Of a stretch of DNA of 64,000 bases, positions 35,870 to 47,380 are shown in pieces. Below the pieces are notes generated by a model that saw only the letters and a program-made list of their open reading frames with translations, had not been told where the DNA came from and made no database searches. Position numbers and translations under genes: made by a program. The stretch is from contig NC_092562.1 in NCBI RefSeq assembly GCF_037975245.1, positions 10,269,001-10,333,000 of the forward strand, written 5' to 3'. Position 1 is the first letter of the stretch. Every line of letters begins with the position of its first letter. The DNA comes from Apostichopus japonicus (Eukaryota > Echinodermata > Holothuroidea > Aspidochirotida > Stichopodidae).

Positions 35870-38302
35870 CACTGATCTGTACACTAACTGGATTGGCGGC
35901 TCGCCGCTTCTGAGCGCTAGCTGGTCTATTCCCTGTGAAGCTACCGGAAGTGGGTTTGCGGCCATCTTGAATCACCCAAAAAGACGCCAAACATTTCTTG
36001 TTCTGTTGTAGCTAGGTACGGAATCGGCAGTCAGCACTTCGCATTATCCTAAAAGAAATAACTTTACCTCACTCGTTTAGTAACTTTACCTCACTCGTTT
36101 AATATCTGATGTTTTGAAAAGAATGCCTGTTCAGCCTATGGATGCACAAACCGGGATGTTCGTGGAAAACGAGAAAAGGGGTTAACCTTTCACAGGTAGG
36201 CTATGCCGATTACTTGGGATGAATTCTAGTTAGTCTTTTGTACTACGTTGTATGCACTGGCGAGAATATGGACGTGTTTCGCGAAAGAAATAAGTTACAT
36301 GATAAGTAACATTAGCTTTTCGACATATTTGGGTCTACTTGCATCAAAGTACAGTTTTCAGTACACTGCGTGACGTACTGAATACATAAGGAGTTATGTG
36401 TAGCTTAATAATTGAAAGGGTATACATAGGCTTACCACCTAACTCAGTTTTGAAAACAGAGAGTTGTTGCCTAACTCAAGGCACAAGCCTAAGCTTGACT
36501 TATTTGGAAATTTGAAGCCTCTCCTTTTATGAATGAGTATTACTAAGGACAGGTTACAATTCAATTGATCTGCTGCCTACAGGTGAAATTATTTCGTTTC
36601 TACAGATGAATTTTATATTTATATTAAAAATTTCGATGTTTTGTTTATGTAATTTGCAGATTACTCCAACTCGTAAACCACCATCTGCAAGACGATCCAG
36701 CCCAATCCCATGTACAAAACATGAATTACCAAATGCGGAGTGCAGTGAACATGGAGTACCCCTGGAGATCCTACATATGCTATAATGGAGTCTCCTAGAA
36801 AGCTAAAGTGCAAAATACCCGACATCACATACATTTTCATGCATACTGGGTTGAAACTATTTATCTTTTCATTCTTTTTATGTCAAGAGACATGTTCAAG
36901 GGCATAAGAGACCATAGAGAAAGTTTCATGAGAGCAATATAAGCAGAAAGACATGGCAGTAATCACACATGGGGGAACATGGGGGATGTGGCTGAACATT
37001 CCAAGTGTAAAAATGATAGAACTTATAGTAAAGATTTGTCAGTACTTTTTAGGCTCTGTTGCCATCATAATTATCACAGTTCTGCCATCCAATCATACAG
37101 TTAATGAAGAAGAAGTTTAAGTTTCATTATGTTTTTAAACAATATGGAAACATTTCTCTGACCTCTAGTGGCAAAACATCTCGTGATTTCATATTGTTTG
37201 GTGTTAAGTTCTTGCCGGAATTTGTTTTTGTATAGGTTAAATGATAATTTGCAAGCACTAGAAGCATTTCATGGATTTGCAGGTTCCACCCTATGTATCG
37301 TTTTACTTTTTATACATAAGGACCTTACCTTTATAGTCTTTTTGGAAAGTTTCATGACATTTTTAACCACCAGAAGCATTGCACTGACTTCCTCTGCCCA
37401 TACTGTAATGTTTTAAGATTATGAAATGTGAAGTTCTTACCATTATACATTTCTTAACAATATTTTTATAATATTCTTTTATATGTGAAGTTCTTGCTGA
37501 TTTACTTATATTTCTTTTTATAAATTTTAACCACCAGAAACATTGCATTGACTTCCAGGGTCCCGAGTGTAATGATTTTAAATTTTCTGGAAATGAAGTT
37601 CTTGTTGGACTTTGTAAGTGCTAACAAGTCACTACAATCAATATTCTTACAACTGTGTCACTTTAACTGAATATATTTAAAGAAAAGGATATTTGTTTCC
37701 ATTATGTGCTTTCATAGTTTACCTTGTCGGTTCTCTATTTGTAATCATTTAAGGGTGAAGCTGAAACTGCAAGCACCCAACCAGTAAAGACAATAGCATT
37801 ACAGCATAAACATGAAATACCACAGTTTATGACTCACGAGATTGCTCTTAGACTACAACTGTTTGAAAACTTCGAATTTTTGAGTCCCCCCACCTCCCCC
37901 CTCCCGCCACACCAACCCCTCAATGTTGCTTTCGACCAAGAATATATTCGGAAAGGCTTTTGAGTTGTCCATATTGATCTGCTTTTGCAACCCTCATTTT
38001 ACTTAGTCAATTAACCGCAATAAAAAAATCAATCTAATATTGAGTACGGGGGCACGTCTCCCGACCACCTCCCCCCCCCACCACCTCAGTGACACACACC
38101 TAATATCAGCGCCCCTTCTCTTGTCTTGGATACTTTCTGTCTACAAGAAAACACTCATTAAATCAACGTTCAAATATCGCTAGCATACAAAATCAGTGAA
38201 CCGTATCGCTCTTCTTGGGTGAACAAACATGGCGGACAGTAACTTCCGGTGACTTCACAGAGTAGGCCTGTTGCTCCAATCCAGTTAGTGTACAGATCAG
38301 TG
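35870..38302 (+). mobile_element. P-superfamily DNA transposon (non-autonomous or degenerate)
   Basis: The ends are perfect 27-bp terminal inverted repeats starting CACTGATCTGTACACTAACT; weaker similarity extends about 100 bp inward. The 8-bp sequence GGAGGGTC is duplicated at 35862-35869 and 38303-38310. Unit A keeps the undisturbed site with one copy (26668-26675), so insertion happened in unit B only. An 8-bp duplication, CA...TG ends and an internal THAP-type exon (36128-36196) fit the P superfamily. No RNase H-like transposase core was found in the 2.4 kb. A pyrimidine-rich stretch (37887-37920) and C-runs (about 38070) are also present. Confidence 0.85.
36128..36195 (+). pseudogene. THAP-domain first-exon fragment inside the P element
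   Basis: The frame reads CSAYGCTNRDVRGKREKG then LTFHR, the classic beginning of a THAP C2CH domain, and meets a donor-like CACAG|GTAGGC at 36195/36196. No in-frame ATG precedes it (an upstream TGA lies in frame; the nearby ATG at 36123 is in another frame), so the 5' end is broken or an upstream exon is missing. The continuation of the domain was not found. THAP domains bind the terminal DNA in P-element transposases. Confidence 0.7.
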
Positions 38303-38516
38303 GGAGGGTCATGTGATGTGTTCCAGGGTGGTACCAAACTGATATTTCTCTGTAGCAGTTCGAGAACAGTGTTAGTGACTTCGTGAAAGATTTGCACCAA
38401 GACGGATCGGACATGGGAACTAACGGCGTAAGAAGGTACTGGTACTTCAGGCCTACGAAATAGTGCTAATATGCTAACGTTCAACCTTATTCTCTTGAAT
38501 GAAGGCAAGCCTTCTA

Positions 38517-39704
38517 CACTAGAGCACCAATGGTGCAGAAGCTCATACCTTTTCGAGCTTAAAAATGTAGGGCCCACAAAACTTTATGGCCCACCAAATT
38601 TCAGGTCATTTTTCAGATTCCACCAATTTTGGGCCCATGAGGGATACCCCCCCCCCCTACCTCCGTAAGCAGAATCCTGGCTACACCACTGGCTATAATT
38701 CCTATTTTCCCCCTTTAAATCCTATTTTCCCCACTCTCTCAAACAATACCACTGACCTACCCTATTAAACTTTCTCCCCTCTACCTGAGCAGACCTGAAG
38801 CACTCCTTGCCAAAATTTTGGCTGGCTGCCTACATACCTCAGGCTCAAAGACTTCTAAGAATCGGCAAGTGCTGATTTGCTATTGGGCTCTCATGCTTAC
38901 AGTTCAACAGTTAATAACAACTCCCAGTCCTGCTTTATTTCCACTAACAGCCTCTGCAGAGCTTAACCACAAATGTAAACAAACACTGCAGAGACTGGGA
39001 GACAAATTAAAGGAGCTTTGGCAAAAGGTGAAGGCTCAGATTTTTTTAAACAATGGGGATTAATTGTAATTAATTAACTTTTGACCAAAAATTATTAGGC
39101 ATCACCTTATTCATACACAATCCAACAATCATCAGTTCAACTTTGAATATGATCCATCAAAATCTTGAGGAGATTGAGATATTTGAAAATATTACAAAGA
39201 ATGACCCCCGATGACCCCCTAAATGACATTTGACCTCAATTTTCTGAACACCCCTCGTAACTCTCATCCCGAGGAACGTTGTGACCAAGTTTCATTATAA
39301 AACTGGCCATACACTGTACGAACAGGAGCAATTTGAAAATATAGGGCCACGGCCCGGGCCACAAAAGACCCATAGTTGATCTTTGATCTCAAACTCATGA
39401 ACACCCTGAAGGTAAAACTTCCATAGTACTATCGTGACAAACCCTCAACATTGTACCATGGAATCTATTGGAGAAGAAGCATTTTGCGTATTTCCACTAA
39501 ATGGTCCATTACGGCCCACAGGTGACCTTTGACCCCAAATTTTGGACCATCTCTGATGGACCTATACCTAATGGTCCTTGTGTCCAAGTTTCATGAAATT
39601 CCATCAAACACTGTGCGAGTGGGAGCGGTTTTACCAATTGTTGACGGATAGAGTGATAGACGCCGCACTGTAACAATAGCTCACACCAGCATGCTGGTAT
39701 GAGC
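38517..39704. mobile_element. TA-flanked element, copy 4
   Basis: The unit-B counterpart of copy 2, with TA at 38515-38516 and 39705-39706 and the same extra left segment. It contains TGACCTTTGACCC at 39533-39545. Confidence 0.8.
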
Positions 39705-39832
39705 TAATAATAGATCTTACTTATTAATACAGCTCCAGGGGCAAGCTTTGTCTCATATGGACTAACGTAATTATTACTCGCTATAAGTGAATGTAGAAAT
39801 GTGGGGAAATGTTTAGTTCAGTGCAACCACGG

Positions 39833-40713
39833 AATTCTCCGTGGAACAAAGCCTAATGCTGCTCGACGGGAATATAGCTATCACGTTAGGCTACAGGCAC
39901 GGTTATTGCTAGGTAACGGGTGTCGTCTGCTGCTCCAAGACGTTTTTACGTTAATTTTACGTTCTATACTGAAGATAGTAAGAAGTGGCGGTACACAGTA
40001 CCTACATAGTGTAACATATTTGTCTACATGCAAGATACGTACACCACAGAAGTCAAGCTTATACTTAACTAAAAAATGCTGGAGACAGACAATTGGTACG
40101 TTCGTTCGACTAACACCACAGGAAGGTCTGTGCCTAGGCTTGCCACAATATAAAAATCTCCACATCCACAATGTCTGAATGTTCCATGCGATACAAGAAG
40201 AGGCTCCTCAGAATGCGTCTGAGATGTCTTTCGCCTAACTATTATCAGATGCTTTGCTGTCAAAGTAATAAAGGATCTCCTTCTGGCTAAAACCTAAATT
40301 AATGAACATACAAACAAGTTCATCCCTCTCCATCTTTGATATGAGGATGTATCACCCGCAGTATATGGCAAATTTGTAAGTCTTGTGTTAGGAATATGTG
40401 TCATTAATGATTTTGACTTTTAGTCTCCATACAGTATTTTGTGATCCCATTATAAAAAATAAAGAGAAAAAATTAAGCGGTCGAAATGTCTCAATTGCTA
40501 TTCTCAGTGCACGCTTTAATGTTAATCCATCGTTTTATAAATCCTAATTTACTCTACTAAAGCATGTTCTGTTCAATTCATATCAACAGAGTACAATTGA
40601 ATGCCATTCAACACCTTTTGTCCTTGAAAAAATTTGAGGCCATTAAAATTATCTTGTCTTGCCATTGAGTTTTGTGTTGCATCTGAGCAAGTGTCCTAAT
40701 GGTCTGTGTATTT
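39833..40713. other. Right flank of the duplication, no gene seen
   Basis: The boundary contains an imperfect palindrome CCACGGAATTCTCCGTGG at 39827-39844. Open frames of 60-125 codons on both strands overlap one another and show no recognisable domain. Confidence 0.45.
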
Positions 40714-42561
40714 CAGGGGCGCCGTTTCCCGCAGGGTCACGGGGACGCGTCCCCACCAAAATTTTCAGAGGTGGGGACATGATATACCATGTCCCCACCA
40801 TCTTTTGAGTGAATTTTGGGAGTCCGACAATCCATGATATCCTGCTATACCGCGTTAGTCGTAAAGATCTCAAGTACCCATTAGGCGTTATCAAAATAAG
40901 CAACAAAACTAATGAATGAGCGAATGCAAAAGATGGAAACAAGTCTGATACGTTAATTGGCGTCCTTACAAGTTGCTTGTTTCATTTGATGTATGCTACC
41001 CGGTGGTGCTAACTTCAACCATGTCTTCAGCAGCCAAAAACAGCACCAGCCGTTGTTGAAATTGCGTTGCTGACATCAGCCCATTGACACAGTGTAGGAG
41101 AGATCGAACTCAAACGTCGCTGTCCTTACGTCGCTACAGATTACTGATAGTCTTGGGTTGAATGGGTTCCCCGTATGTAGTCCATGAGCTAGCAAACATT
41201 TATTGCACGTCTCAAATACAAAAAGTTTGACTATATAAATGGATAGGGGTGGTTTGAGAACGCTGAAATTAACAGTTAAAACAAATTTGGAAAAAAAAGT
41301 TTCCAAAATGCTGCGTGTAGCCGCGTGGTCCCTCAGACGAGGACGTTAAATGGAAGTCCTGATGGTAGGCAGTGGCGGCGGAACCGGGGGGGGGGGGGGG
41401 CTTGGGGGGGGGGGGGGGGGGGCTCAGACCCCAATGAAAAAGTTCAAGGGGAAAATGCATGATAAGCCCCCCCCAATATTAACCAAGGCTCCGAAACATG
41501 CATCTGCCCATTTTTCAATGCATACTTGTCGATCTGTACGATGCACACGTATATACTATATAGGTGTAATAATTTTATTAAAAGCAGGGGGACACCATCG
41601 AATATACAAATGACAATGTTTTTACAGATTTTTACGTGCAGTCTGAGAATTTGGAGGCTTAAGACCCATATTTTAGGGCTAGGTATTCGTAGCATAAAAC
41701 ACTCGGGAAGTGCCATTTCCGGCCATCTGGGGGTTTGAAAAACCCAAAATGTTCTTGTAACGCTCCGCGCCAACCGATGGTGGCGCTCCGCTTAGATAGT
41801 CTCCACACATTAGCCCCTCCCCCCAAAAAAAATTTTACCGTTCCGCCTCGCCTGATGGTAGGATAGCCACCCCTACCTGGTCTCTAAACTTTTAGATAAG
41901 AGTAGCGTGTAAACACGATATTTATTCACTTTCGTACCGGTTTTCCTAAGTTCACACTTGCCACTTTCTCACCTTCCACTGGCTGATTTTGCACTACAAC
42001 GACTGTTGCTGCTCATCATACCTCTTGTTGACCCTGTTCGCCTTTCTCCAGCACAATATTCTATTCATCTGCTTTATTTGTTGTTATCTGTTTGTCTGGG
42101 AGCTAATGCAGAACCCAGCGGTCAAACCAGGAGGGCATGCAGGACTCCCTTTTCAGTCTTGTTTGTGTATTCCGTTGTTGTTGTTGTTGTTGCGTCAACT
42201 TGCGTGTAGCTCCCAGCACATATTAATGGGACCCCACGCCCTACTGCCCAAAGGGCGGTGAAGGAAGGTGAAGATGGACTAATTTCTTGTTTTATATCGG
42301 CTTATTATGATGTTTGTATTTGATAAATTTATCATCAGTAACTCTTATTCTTGTATTTTTTAATTACTATTTTTCATGAAACATTTAAAACAGTGAAATA
42401 TTAAAATGAATGACCCATTTTTGATCATAATTGTGTCTGGGAAATGCAATTTCCGGCAACCTGGGGGGTACATCTGTCAAACCCATCCTTGCGAACCCAT
42501 GGTCGCGCTCCGCTTAGATAGTCACGTCCCCACCAATTTTCAAAACAAAACGGCGCCCTTG
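40714..42561. mobile_element. Non-autonomous hAT element (1.85 kb)
   Basis: The ends are inverted (CAGGGGCGCCGTTT at the left; CAAGGGCGCCGTTT on the minus strand at the right) and the element is flanked by a perfect 8-bp duplication GTGTATTT (40706-40713 and 42562-42569). Both subterminal regions contain GGTGGGGAC-type blocks. Inside are long G-runs (about 41387-41421) and two copies of a CGCTCCGCTTAGATAGTC block (about 41784 and 42504), suggesting internal duplication or nesting. No transposase was found. Confidence 0.85.
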
Positions 42562-42877
42562 GTGTATTTAGACTATATAATCCAAACACTTTAACTGATA
42601 AACCAAATCTCTAAAGGATCATTTCTTAAAACTTAAAAGTTTGTAATGAAAACACAAGCTAGACTGGTAGCTATGTTTTTTTTCAACACTCATCAATGTA
42701 TATAACATCACTTAGGCGTGCACCTAAAGTCGTCCTGTATGCAAAAGTATGCCTAATCAACAGATGTCATGACACAAAAAAAAGTAAAATGGAAACAACA
42801 GAGACTTGATTTTCTTATTCCTCTATTCTTGATCATTACATTGTCATGGTAACAAGCATTGAAAAACAATCTCCGAT

Positions 42878-45800
42878 CTATGGCTTCGCTGTGCCTGCTG
42901 CTGCGGGACCCCTCTGCTTGGGTTTGGCCTTTGTGCCTTCACGGAAACCATTCCTACAAAAGAAAAGAATGAAAAGGAAGATATAATTAATTGTTCATCA
43001 ATTTAGCAATCTTCAAAGTGAAAACTAAAAAAAATCCCTACATTCTAATGGGTCTAGGTGACTGTGCCTACAGAGGACATCAGAAATGTCAAAGTTTACA
43101 TTCTCCAATTTGCATATCATAAGACTACAACAGTATGAAAGCAGAGAGAATTTATACAATAGACAGGTAGTGTGCTTTTGTGGTAAATGCAACTTTGATA
43201 ATTAATTCATAATTCCTGTCTGAGTCAAATTTGACTCAGACAGGAATTATGCATCTCAAGAACGTCAATTTCTTTATTTACACAGCAGTTGATTGGGGGG
43301 GGGGGTTGCAAACAGGATCCTTGAGGATTAAGATGGCAATCCAAATTAGGAACAACATCAATAATATTTTCCCTTCTGGTTGACCTCTGAGGTCACAAGT
43401 GTTGTATGAATGAATTTATAGCCAGTACATCTATACCATCACAAAAATGATCCTACCTATTACTTGTGATTAAGTTACAGTTTGACCCAACATAATGTTC
43501 CTGTAGCAGACAATATTACACTTGCGTGAATGGCAAAAGACTCTACAATGTTACTCCAAAAGTCCATTTCAGTATTTTGATCCCAACTCTTGATAAAGAG
43601 TTGTTGGAATATTCACTACAGTAACCAGATAGACTCTTCCTTACTCCATGTGGGTTAGGGATGCACTGGATCCAAATTTTTGGATCTGGCCGGAACCGGA
43701 TTTTGCCGGATAGTACATGAAATCCGGCCGGAACCGGATTTTTTCATTACACAAAAGAAAATCATTAATAAAAAGTAGAAGTATGAAACAAGGAGTATTA
43801 TTTGGTTGACCTTTAGAAACAGTGGGTCAGACCATTGAGAAAATTAAATTAAACATGTTAAACCTAATTTTTCCTTACTTTGAATGTTTTGGAAATAGTT
43901 TACATTGATTTAAGTTAATACCAACAACTTTTTAAGGAATAATTCAGGCCAGATTTTGAAAAAGATCCTTCCAGATTTTGAAAAATATCCGGCCGGAACC
44001 GGATAATTGCTCACTATCCGGCCGGATAGTCCAGCCGGACCGGATATCCGTTGCATCCCTAATGTGGGTGGTCAGGGTGGATCACTGTAGGTGGTCTGTG
44101 ATGTCATCATGGTAAATGGAACTTGATTTGTGCTTGGTATGTGATGCATTTGGAAGTAAAATTTTTGATGATCATTTACAGTTTCCTCACATTTGTAACC
44201 TGTTTGGAATAATCATTACTCTTCCACAGGGGGTTCCCTCAACTGTACATTTTTGGAGAAGGACAAAGACCTATTTCAGCTCAACTGCCATGATGACATC
44301 TCACATCACCCATTGTGAGATAAATATAAAATTGCACCAGTTATTAACAATTTGATATCTCCATCACAAAGAAACCATATATGATATAGTTATCATAATT
44401 TTTTTTTTTTAGACTTTGACATATGCTGACCTCATGTGACCTCTACCAATTTCAATAGGATTCTTGCACTCACCAAGCTGGATCTACATACTAAGTATGG
44501 AGATCAAGAAAGATGTACTACTTCCGTTATTATGTTTTCAAGATTTTCAGTCCTCCGTTGACCCCAAATGACCATTGAACTTCCAAGAAAAGAACATGAG
44601 GGTTCTTGTACTCAATAAGACAGATCCACCTACCAAGTATGAAGTTAACCTACCATGTACATTTTGAGTTATAGTGTTCACAAGCAAGTGTCACATACAC
44701 ACCCAAACACACATGCCATCACCATCGCCAAGACTCCTTTTACCTCTGGCAAGGAATCAAAGAGAGAGAGAGAAAACCCCTCTACTTACTTAAATCGCCT
44801 CTGCACCAACTTGAGATGCCTCATCCTACCAGTGCCAGTAGTCCTTCTTCTGATAGCCTTAAAGCTCCAGTTGTCTGTGGGGATATAATAACATCTTTGT
44901 CATGCACAAGATACACACTCCTCTATTCAGTCAATGTGATATATATCCATTGTCTGCTAAAGCTAAACAAGAGGACACAGAAAGTAAAGAATATGTATTT
45001 ACAGAGTGAAAATATTGTCTGTATTCACACCAATAATGGAATCTCACCCTATTATTCGTACATCCCCCCTCCTTTTTCAGCAGTAACTACTTATATACCA
45101 CTATAATCATACTGGCTTCTGGCCAGAACTTTCAATTAAAATGTTAGGGACATTTGTAATTTCAAGAACTCATAAGTACAATCATGAGCAATTTATCTCT
45201 TGAACAGCCTTCTGTGTGTAGTAATTTATATAACAAGCAGTAAGTTCCAAGTTAGCTGTGAAATTTTCTTCAATTCAGTAAATATCAAACTACTTTTTTA
45301 ACCAAAACTTTCTTTAAACCTATAAATGCTCATGTAGAAATGTTGTAACAACATTTGCCACTGTTGTATATGCAGCTTTGATATTTCCTGGAGTAGAAAG
45401 TTTGCATGATTATGCCTAATAGAAATCCAGCTTGATTGGTTGAGACCAGTTTACAATAAAATAACAAATTGATAGTTACACAAGACTAGCTATGAATACT
45501 GGGGTTGTTCCCATTCACAGCTTTCTATATATCGATATATCATAATTTTGATTCTGTCCACAAATTGTATCTTAATATATCATGCAGCAAGGAACTGGTA
45601 TTTCACATCAAATCCAAATCAAGGAATGATTCCCCTCTGTAAAATGTAACTTGGGTTAATTTTTCAGTCTTTAATAAGACCTAAACTTGATCTCAGATTC
45701 CAATTTTCTGACAATCCATGTAAGTTCCCAATCAAAATAAAAGGAATCAGATGAAACAATTCAGCATCCCCTCCCCCCCCCCAAAAAAAACATCTGAACC

Positions 45801-47067
45801 AGTACAAGCAAACGTATGACAGTCTTACGAAAGACATGAAAATAAATTTACTCATTTTCATTTGATGGCAAGAAATCTGGGATTCACTATGGAAATTACT
45901 TGTATTTTATTGCAAAATACTGAAACAAGACTAACGAATACACTAGTGTATTTGGAAGATCATGCATGTATTATAGCCTATATCTTTAATGTTACCGGAA
46001 AAAAAAAGGTTGAATAACACATGTCTTTTAGTGATGTGAACAACTTATCTACAGCATGAAATGGAAAAAAGACTCACATCTCCTCTTCTTTTTAGCGGGA
46101 TATCCACAACTTGAACATCTACTTTTTTGTATGTGGTAGCTCCTTCTGCCACATCGTCGGCAGAAGGTATGAGACTTGTTGTGCCTCTTACCAAAACTGG
46201 ATGTACCTTTCGTCTGTCAAAAGAAAAGTTTCAAATCATCATTTAATGGAATATGAAATCTGTCAGTGACTTCCAACACAGTTAAAAAAGGAATGCACAA
46301 ATCAGAGGGGCAATGTGTACTGTAAAGACCATTTACTTGGGATGAGAGCAATTTTCTTGTTGAATACTTCAGCAAGGAGCCAGAGGTTGAAGACTGCAAA
46401 GCTCTTGTGGGGAAATCATAACTTGGCAATTGATGTTCAGACAACTTACAAATACAAATCTTGAATGAAACAGGGAAATTGATCAACACAAAGTTCATGT
46501 TATGCCTATGTATAACGTACATTCAACCCTGGGCTGGTCAATGTCATACTTGATAATAAGTACTCATCGTTCAGTCACACAAGGCGTACTTAGGCTAGGC
46601 CTAAATACAGTTAGGCCTACATCAGTTCCCATGATGTAGCTTACTGTAGCCAACAATCATACATGTATCACATTTGCTGTGCATGAATGAAACAATCAGA
46701 TTACGCACGTCCTTAAAAAAAAAAACTATACGCTATTAAGAAGAAAATGTGCGCAATTATGTAAAGCTAGTACTCAACGTTATGAGGGAATGATAAACTT
46801 GGAGACTACTACGAGTACGAGCCTAGTAAAACGGCCCCATGAAGACAACGTAGGTTAGGCTATGCTATTTGTACTGCAGTCATACGTTCATGGTGGTGGA
46901 GTAAATGTTTTAGATCTACCATTATATAAAGGTAAAGCGAAAAAAATTGTTCTCACAATTCAATTTTCATTCTGATTTACTGCAGTTTTCCTAATCTCAC
47001 AGTAGTCTAAACTGAGCTTATCGAGATATTTCAAGATGCAAAATAGCATCAAATGACTACCTACCAT
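42878..47067 (-). CDS. RPL37: Large ribosomal subunit protein eL37, complete
   Basis: A structural protein of the cytosolic 60S subunit. Minus-strand coding exons: 47067-47065 (ATG only), 46213-46078, 44874-44790, 42953-42878 (TAG), giving 99 residues against 97 in human. The protein starts [18 protein letters not shown] and carries the zinc-binding Cys19, Cys22, Cys34 and Cys37 (CRRCG, CSSCG), followed by [12 protein letters not shown] and [10 protein letters not shown]; the tail is [12 protein letters not shown]. Splice sites are consensus and phases agree. Placing the start codon alone in the first exon is common in ribosomal protein genes. The introns hold a 44-bp palindrome and a hAT MITE. 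The human orthologue hosts a box C/D snoRNA (SNORD72); I found no convincing counterpart here. Confidence 0.96.
43208..43251. repeat. Perfect 44-bp palindrome in an RPL37 intron
   Basis: Two 22-bp arms meet without a spacer; one arm is CATAATTCCTGTCTGAGTCA plus AA. Each arm contains an AP-1-type heptamer (TGAGTCA or TGACTCA). No flanking transposon ends were recognised. Confidence 0.95.
43656..44061. mobile_element. hAT-type MITE (406 bp) in an RPL37 intron
   Basis: The inverted ends TAGGGATGCA and TGCATCCCTA are flanked by a perfect 8-bp duplication ATGTGGGT (43648-43655 and 44062-44069). The interior repeats GGCCGGAACCGGAT-type blocks near both ends. No coding capacity. Confidence 0.92.
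44400..44650. repeat. Dispersed repeat with TGACCT direct repeats
   Basis: Contains TGACCT at 44427 and 44437 (10-bp period) and a related TGACCC-CAAA-TGACCA pair near 44563. It shares phrasing (ACTCAATAAGACAGATCCACC, TACCAAGTATGAAGTT) with the repeat at 57640-57960, so both look like copies of one old family. Confidence 0.5.
44875..46077. other. Second RPL37 intron, nothing recognised
   Basis: Searched for box C/D motifs on the minus strand and found no properly spaced C/D pair. A C-run followed by an A-run lies at about 45770-45790. Confidence 0.45.
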
Positions 47068-47380
47068 CTTGGCTAAAAGGTACCATAAAGAGGGCGATAT
47101 ATAAAAACGCCACAAATGATCTCTGATGGGTTATGGTAATCACAAAGTAACGTCATGAGGGTTATATGTAAATGACGTAAACAAACCTCCACGTGGAAGT
47201 TTCAACGTTAGACGAATACAACTTTCTGTACGTGTTAAACAGACACTTTGATCACTTGAGGACCAGCCTTTCAACACAGAACATTATCTATTACACCTGT
47301 TGCTTCATTCGGTGACGGTCATCGAGCAAAACGAAAAGTTGGCATAATTCAAGACTAGTAACGAGTCAAATAGTCTGAAA
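47068..47380. promoter_or_regulatory. Divergent RPL37/FBXO4 promoter
   Basis: About 310 bp separate the two start codons. On the RPL37 side, a pyrimidine-rich candidate TOP start (CCTCTTTATGG, minus strand, about 47090) lies downstream of a TATA-like TTTTTATATAT (about 47098-47108). Between the genes are a canonical E-box CACGTG (47190-47195), a TGACGTAA CREB/ATF-type site (47173-47180) and an inverted TAACGTCA (47148-47155). Transcription start sites are inferred, not observed. Confidence 0.65.

Larger units (their letters stand above)
28197..39832. repeat. Tandem segmental duplication, unit B (about 9.2 kb plus P element)
   Basis: Unit B repeats unit A in order and orientation. The A/B junction reads CCACGGGGTTTTCC, and the right end again reaches GTGCAACCACGG at 39821-39832. 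The extra length relative to unit A is explained by the P-superfamily insertion with its 8-bp target duplication (2441 bp). The junctions share a short G-run, consistent with microhomology at the breakpoint, or with two haplotypes wrongly joined in assembly. Confidence 0.92.

Noticed and set aside
39801-40263. Overlapping frames on both strands right of the duplication
   Set aside because: No domain, no splice support, mutually overlapping.
42954-47064. Box C/D snoRNA in RPL37 introns, as in the human gene
   Set aside because: TGATGA-like strings occur on the minus strand (for example near 46237) but none has a CTGA box at a suitable distance within the intron.
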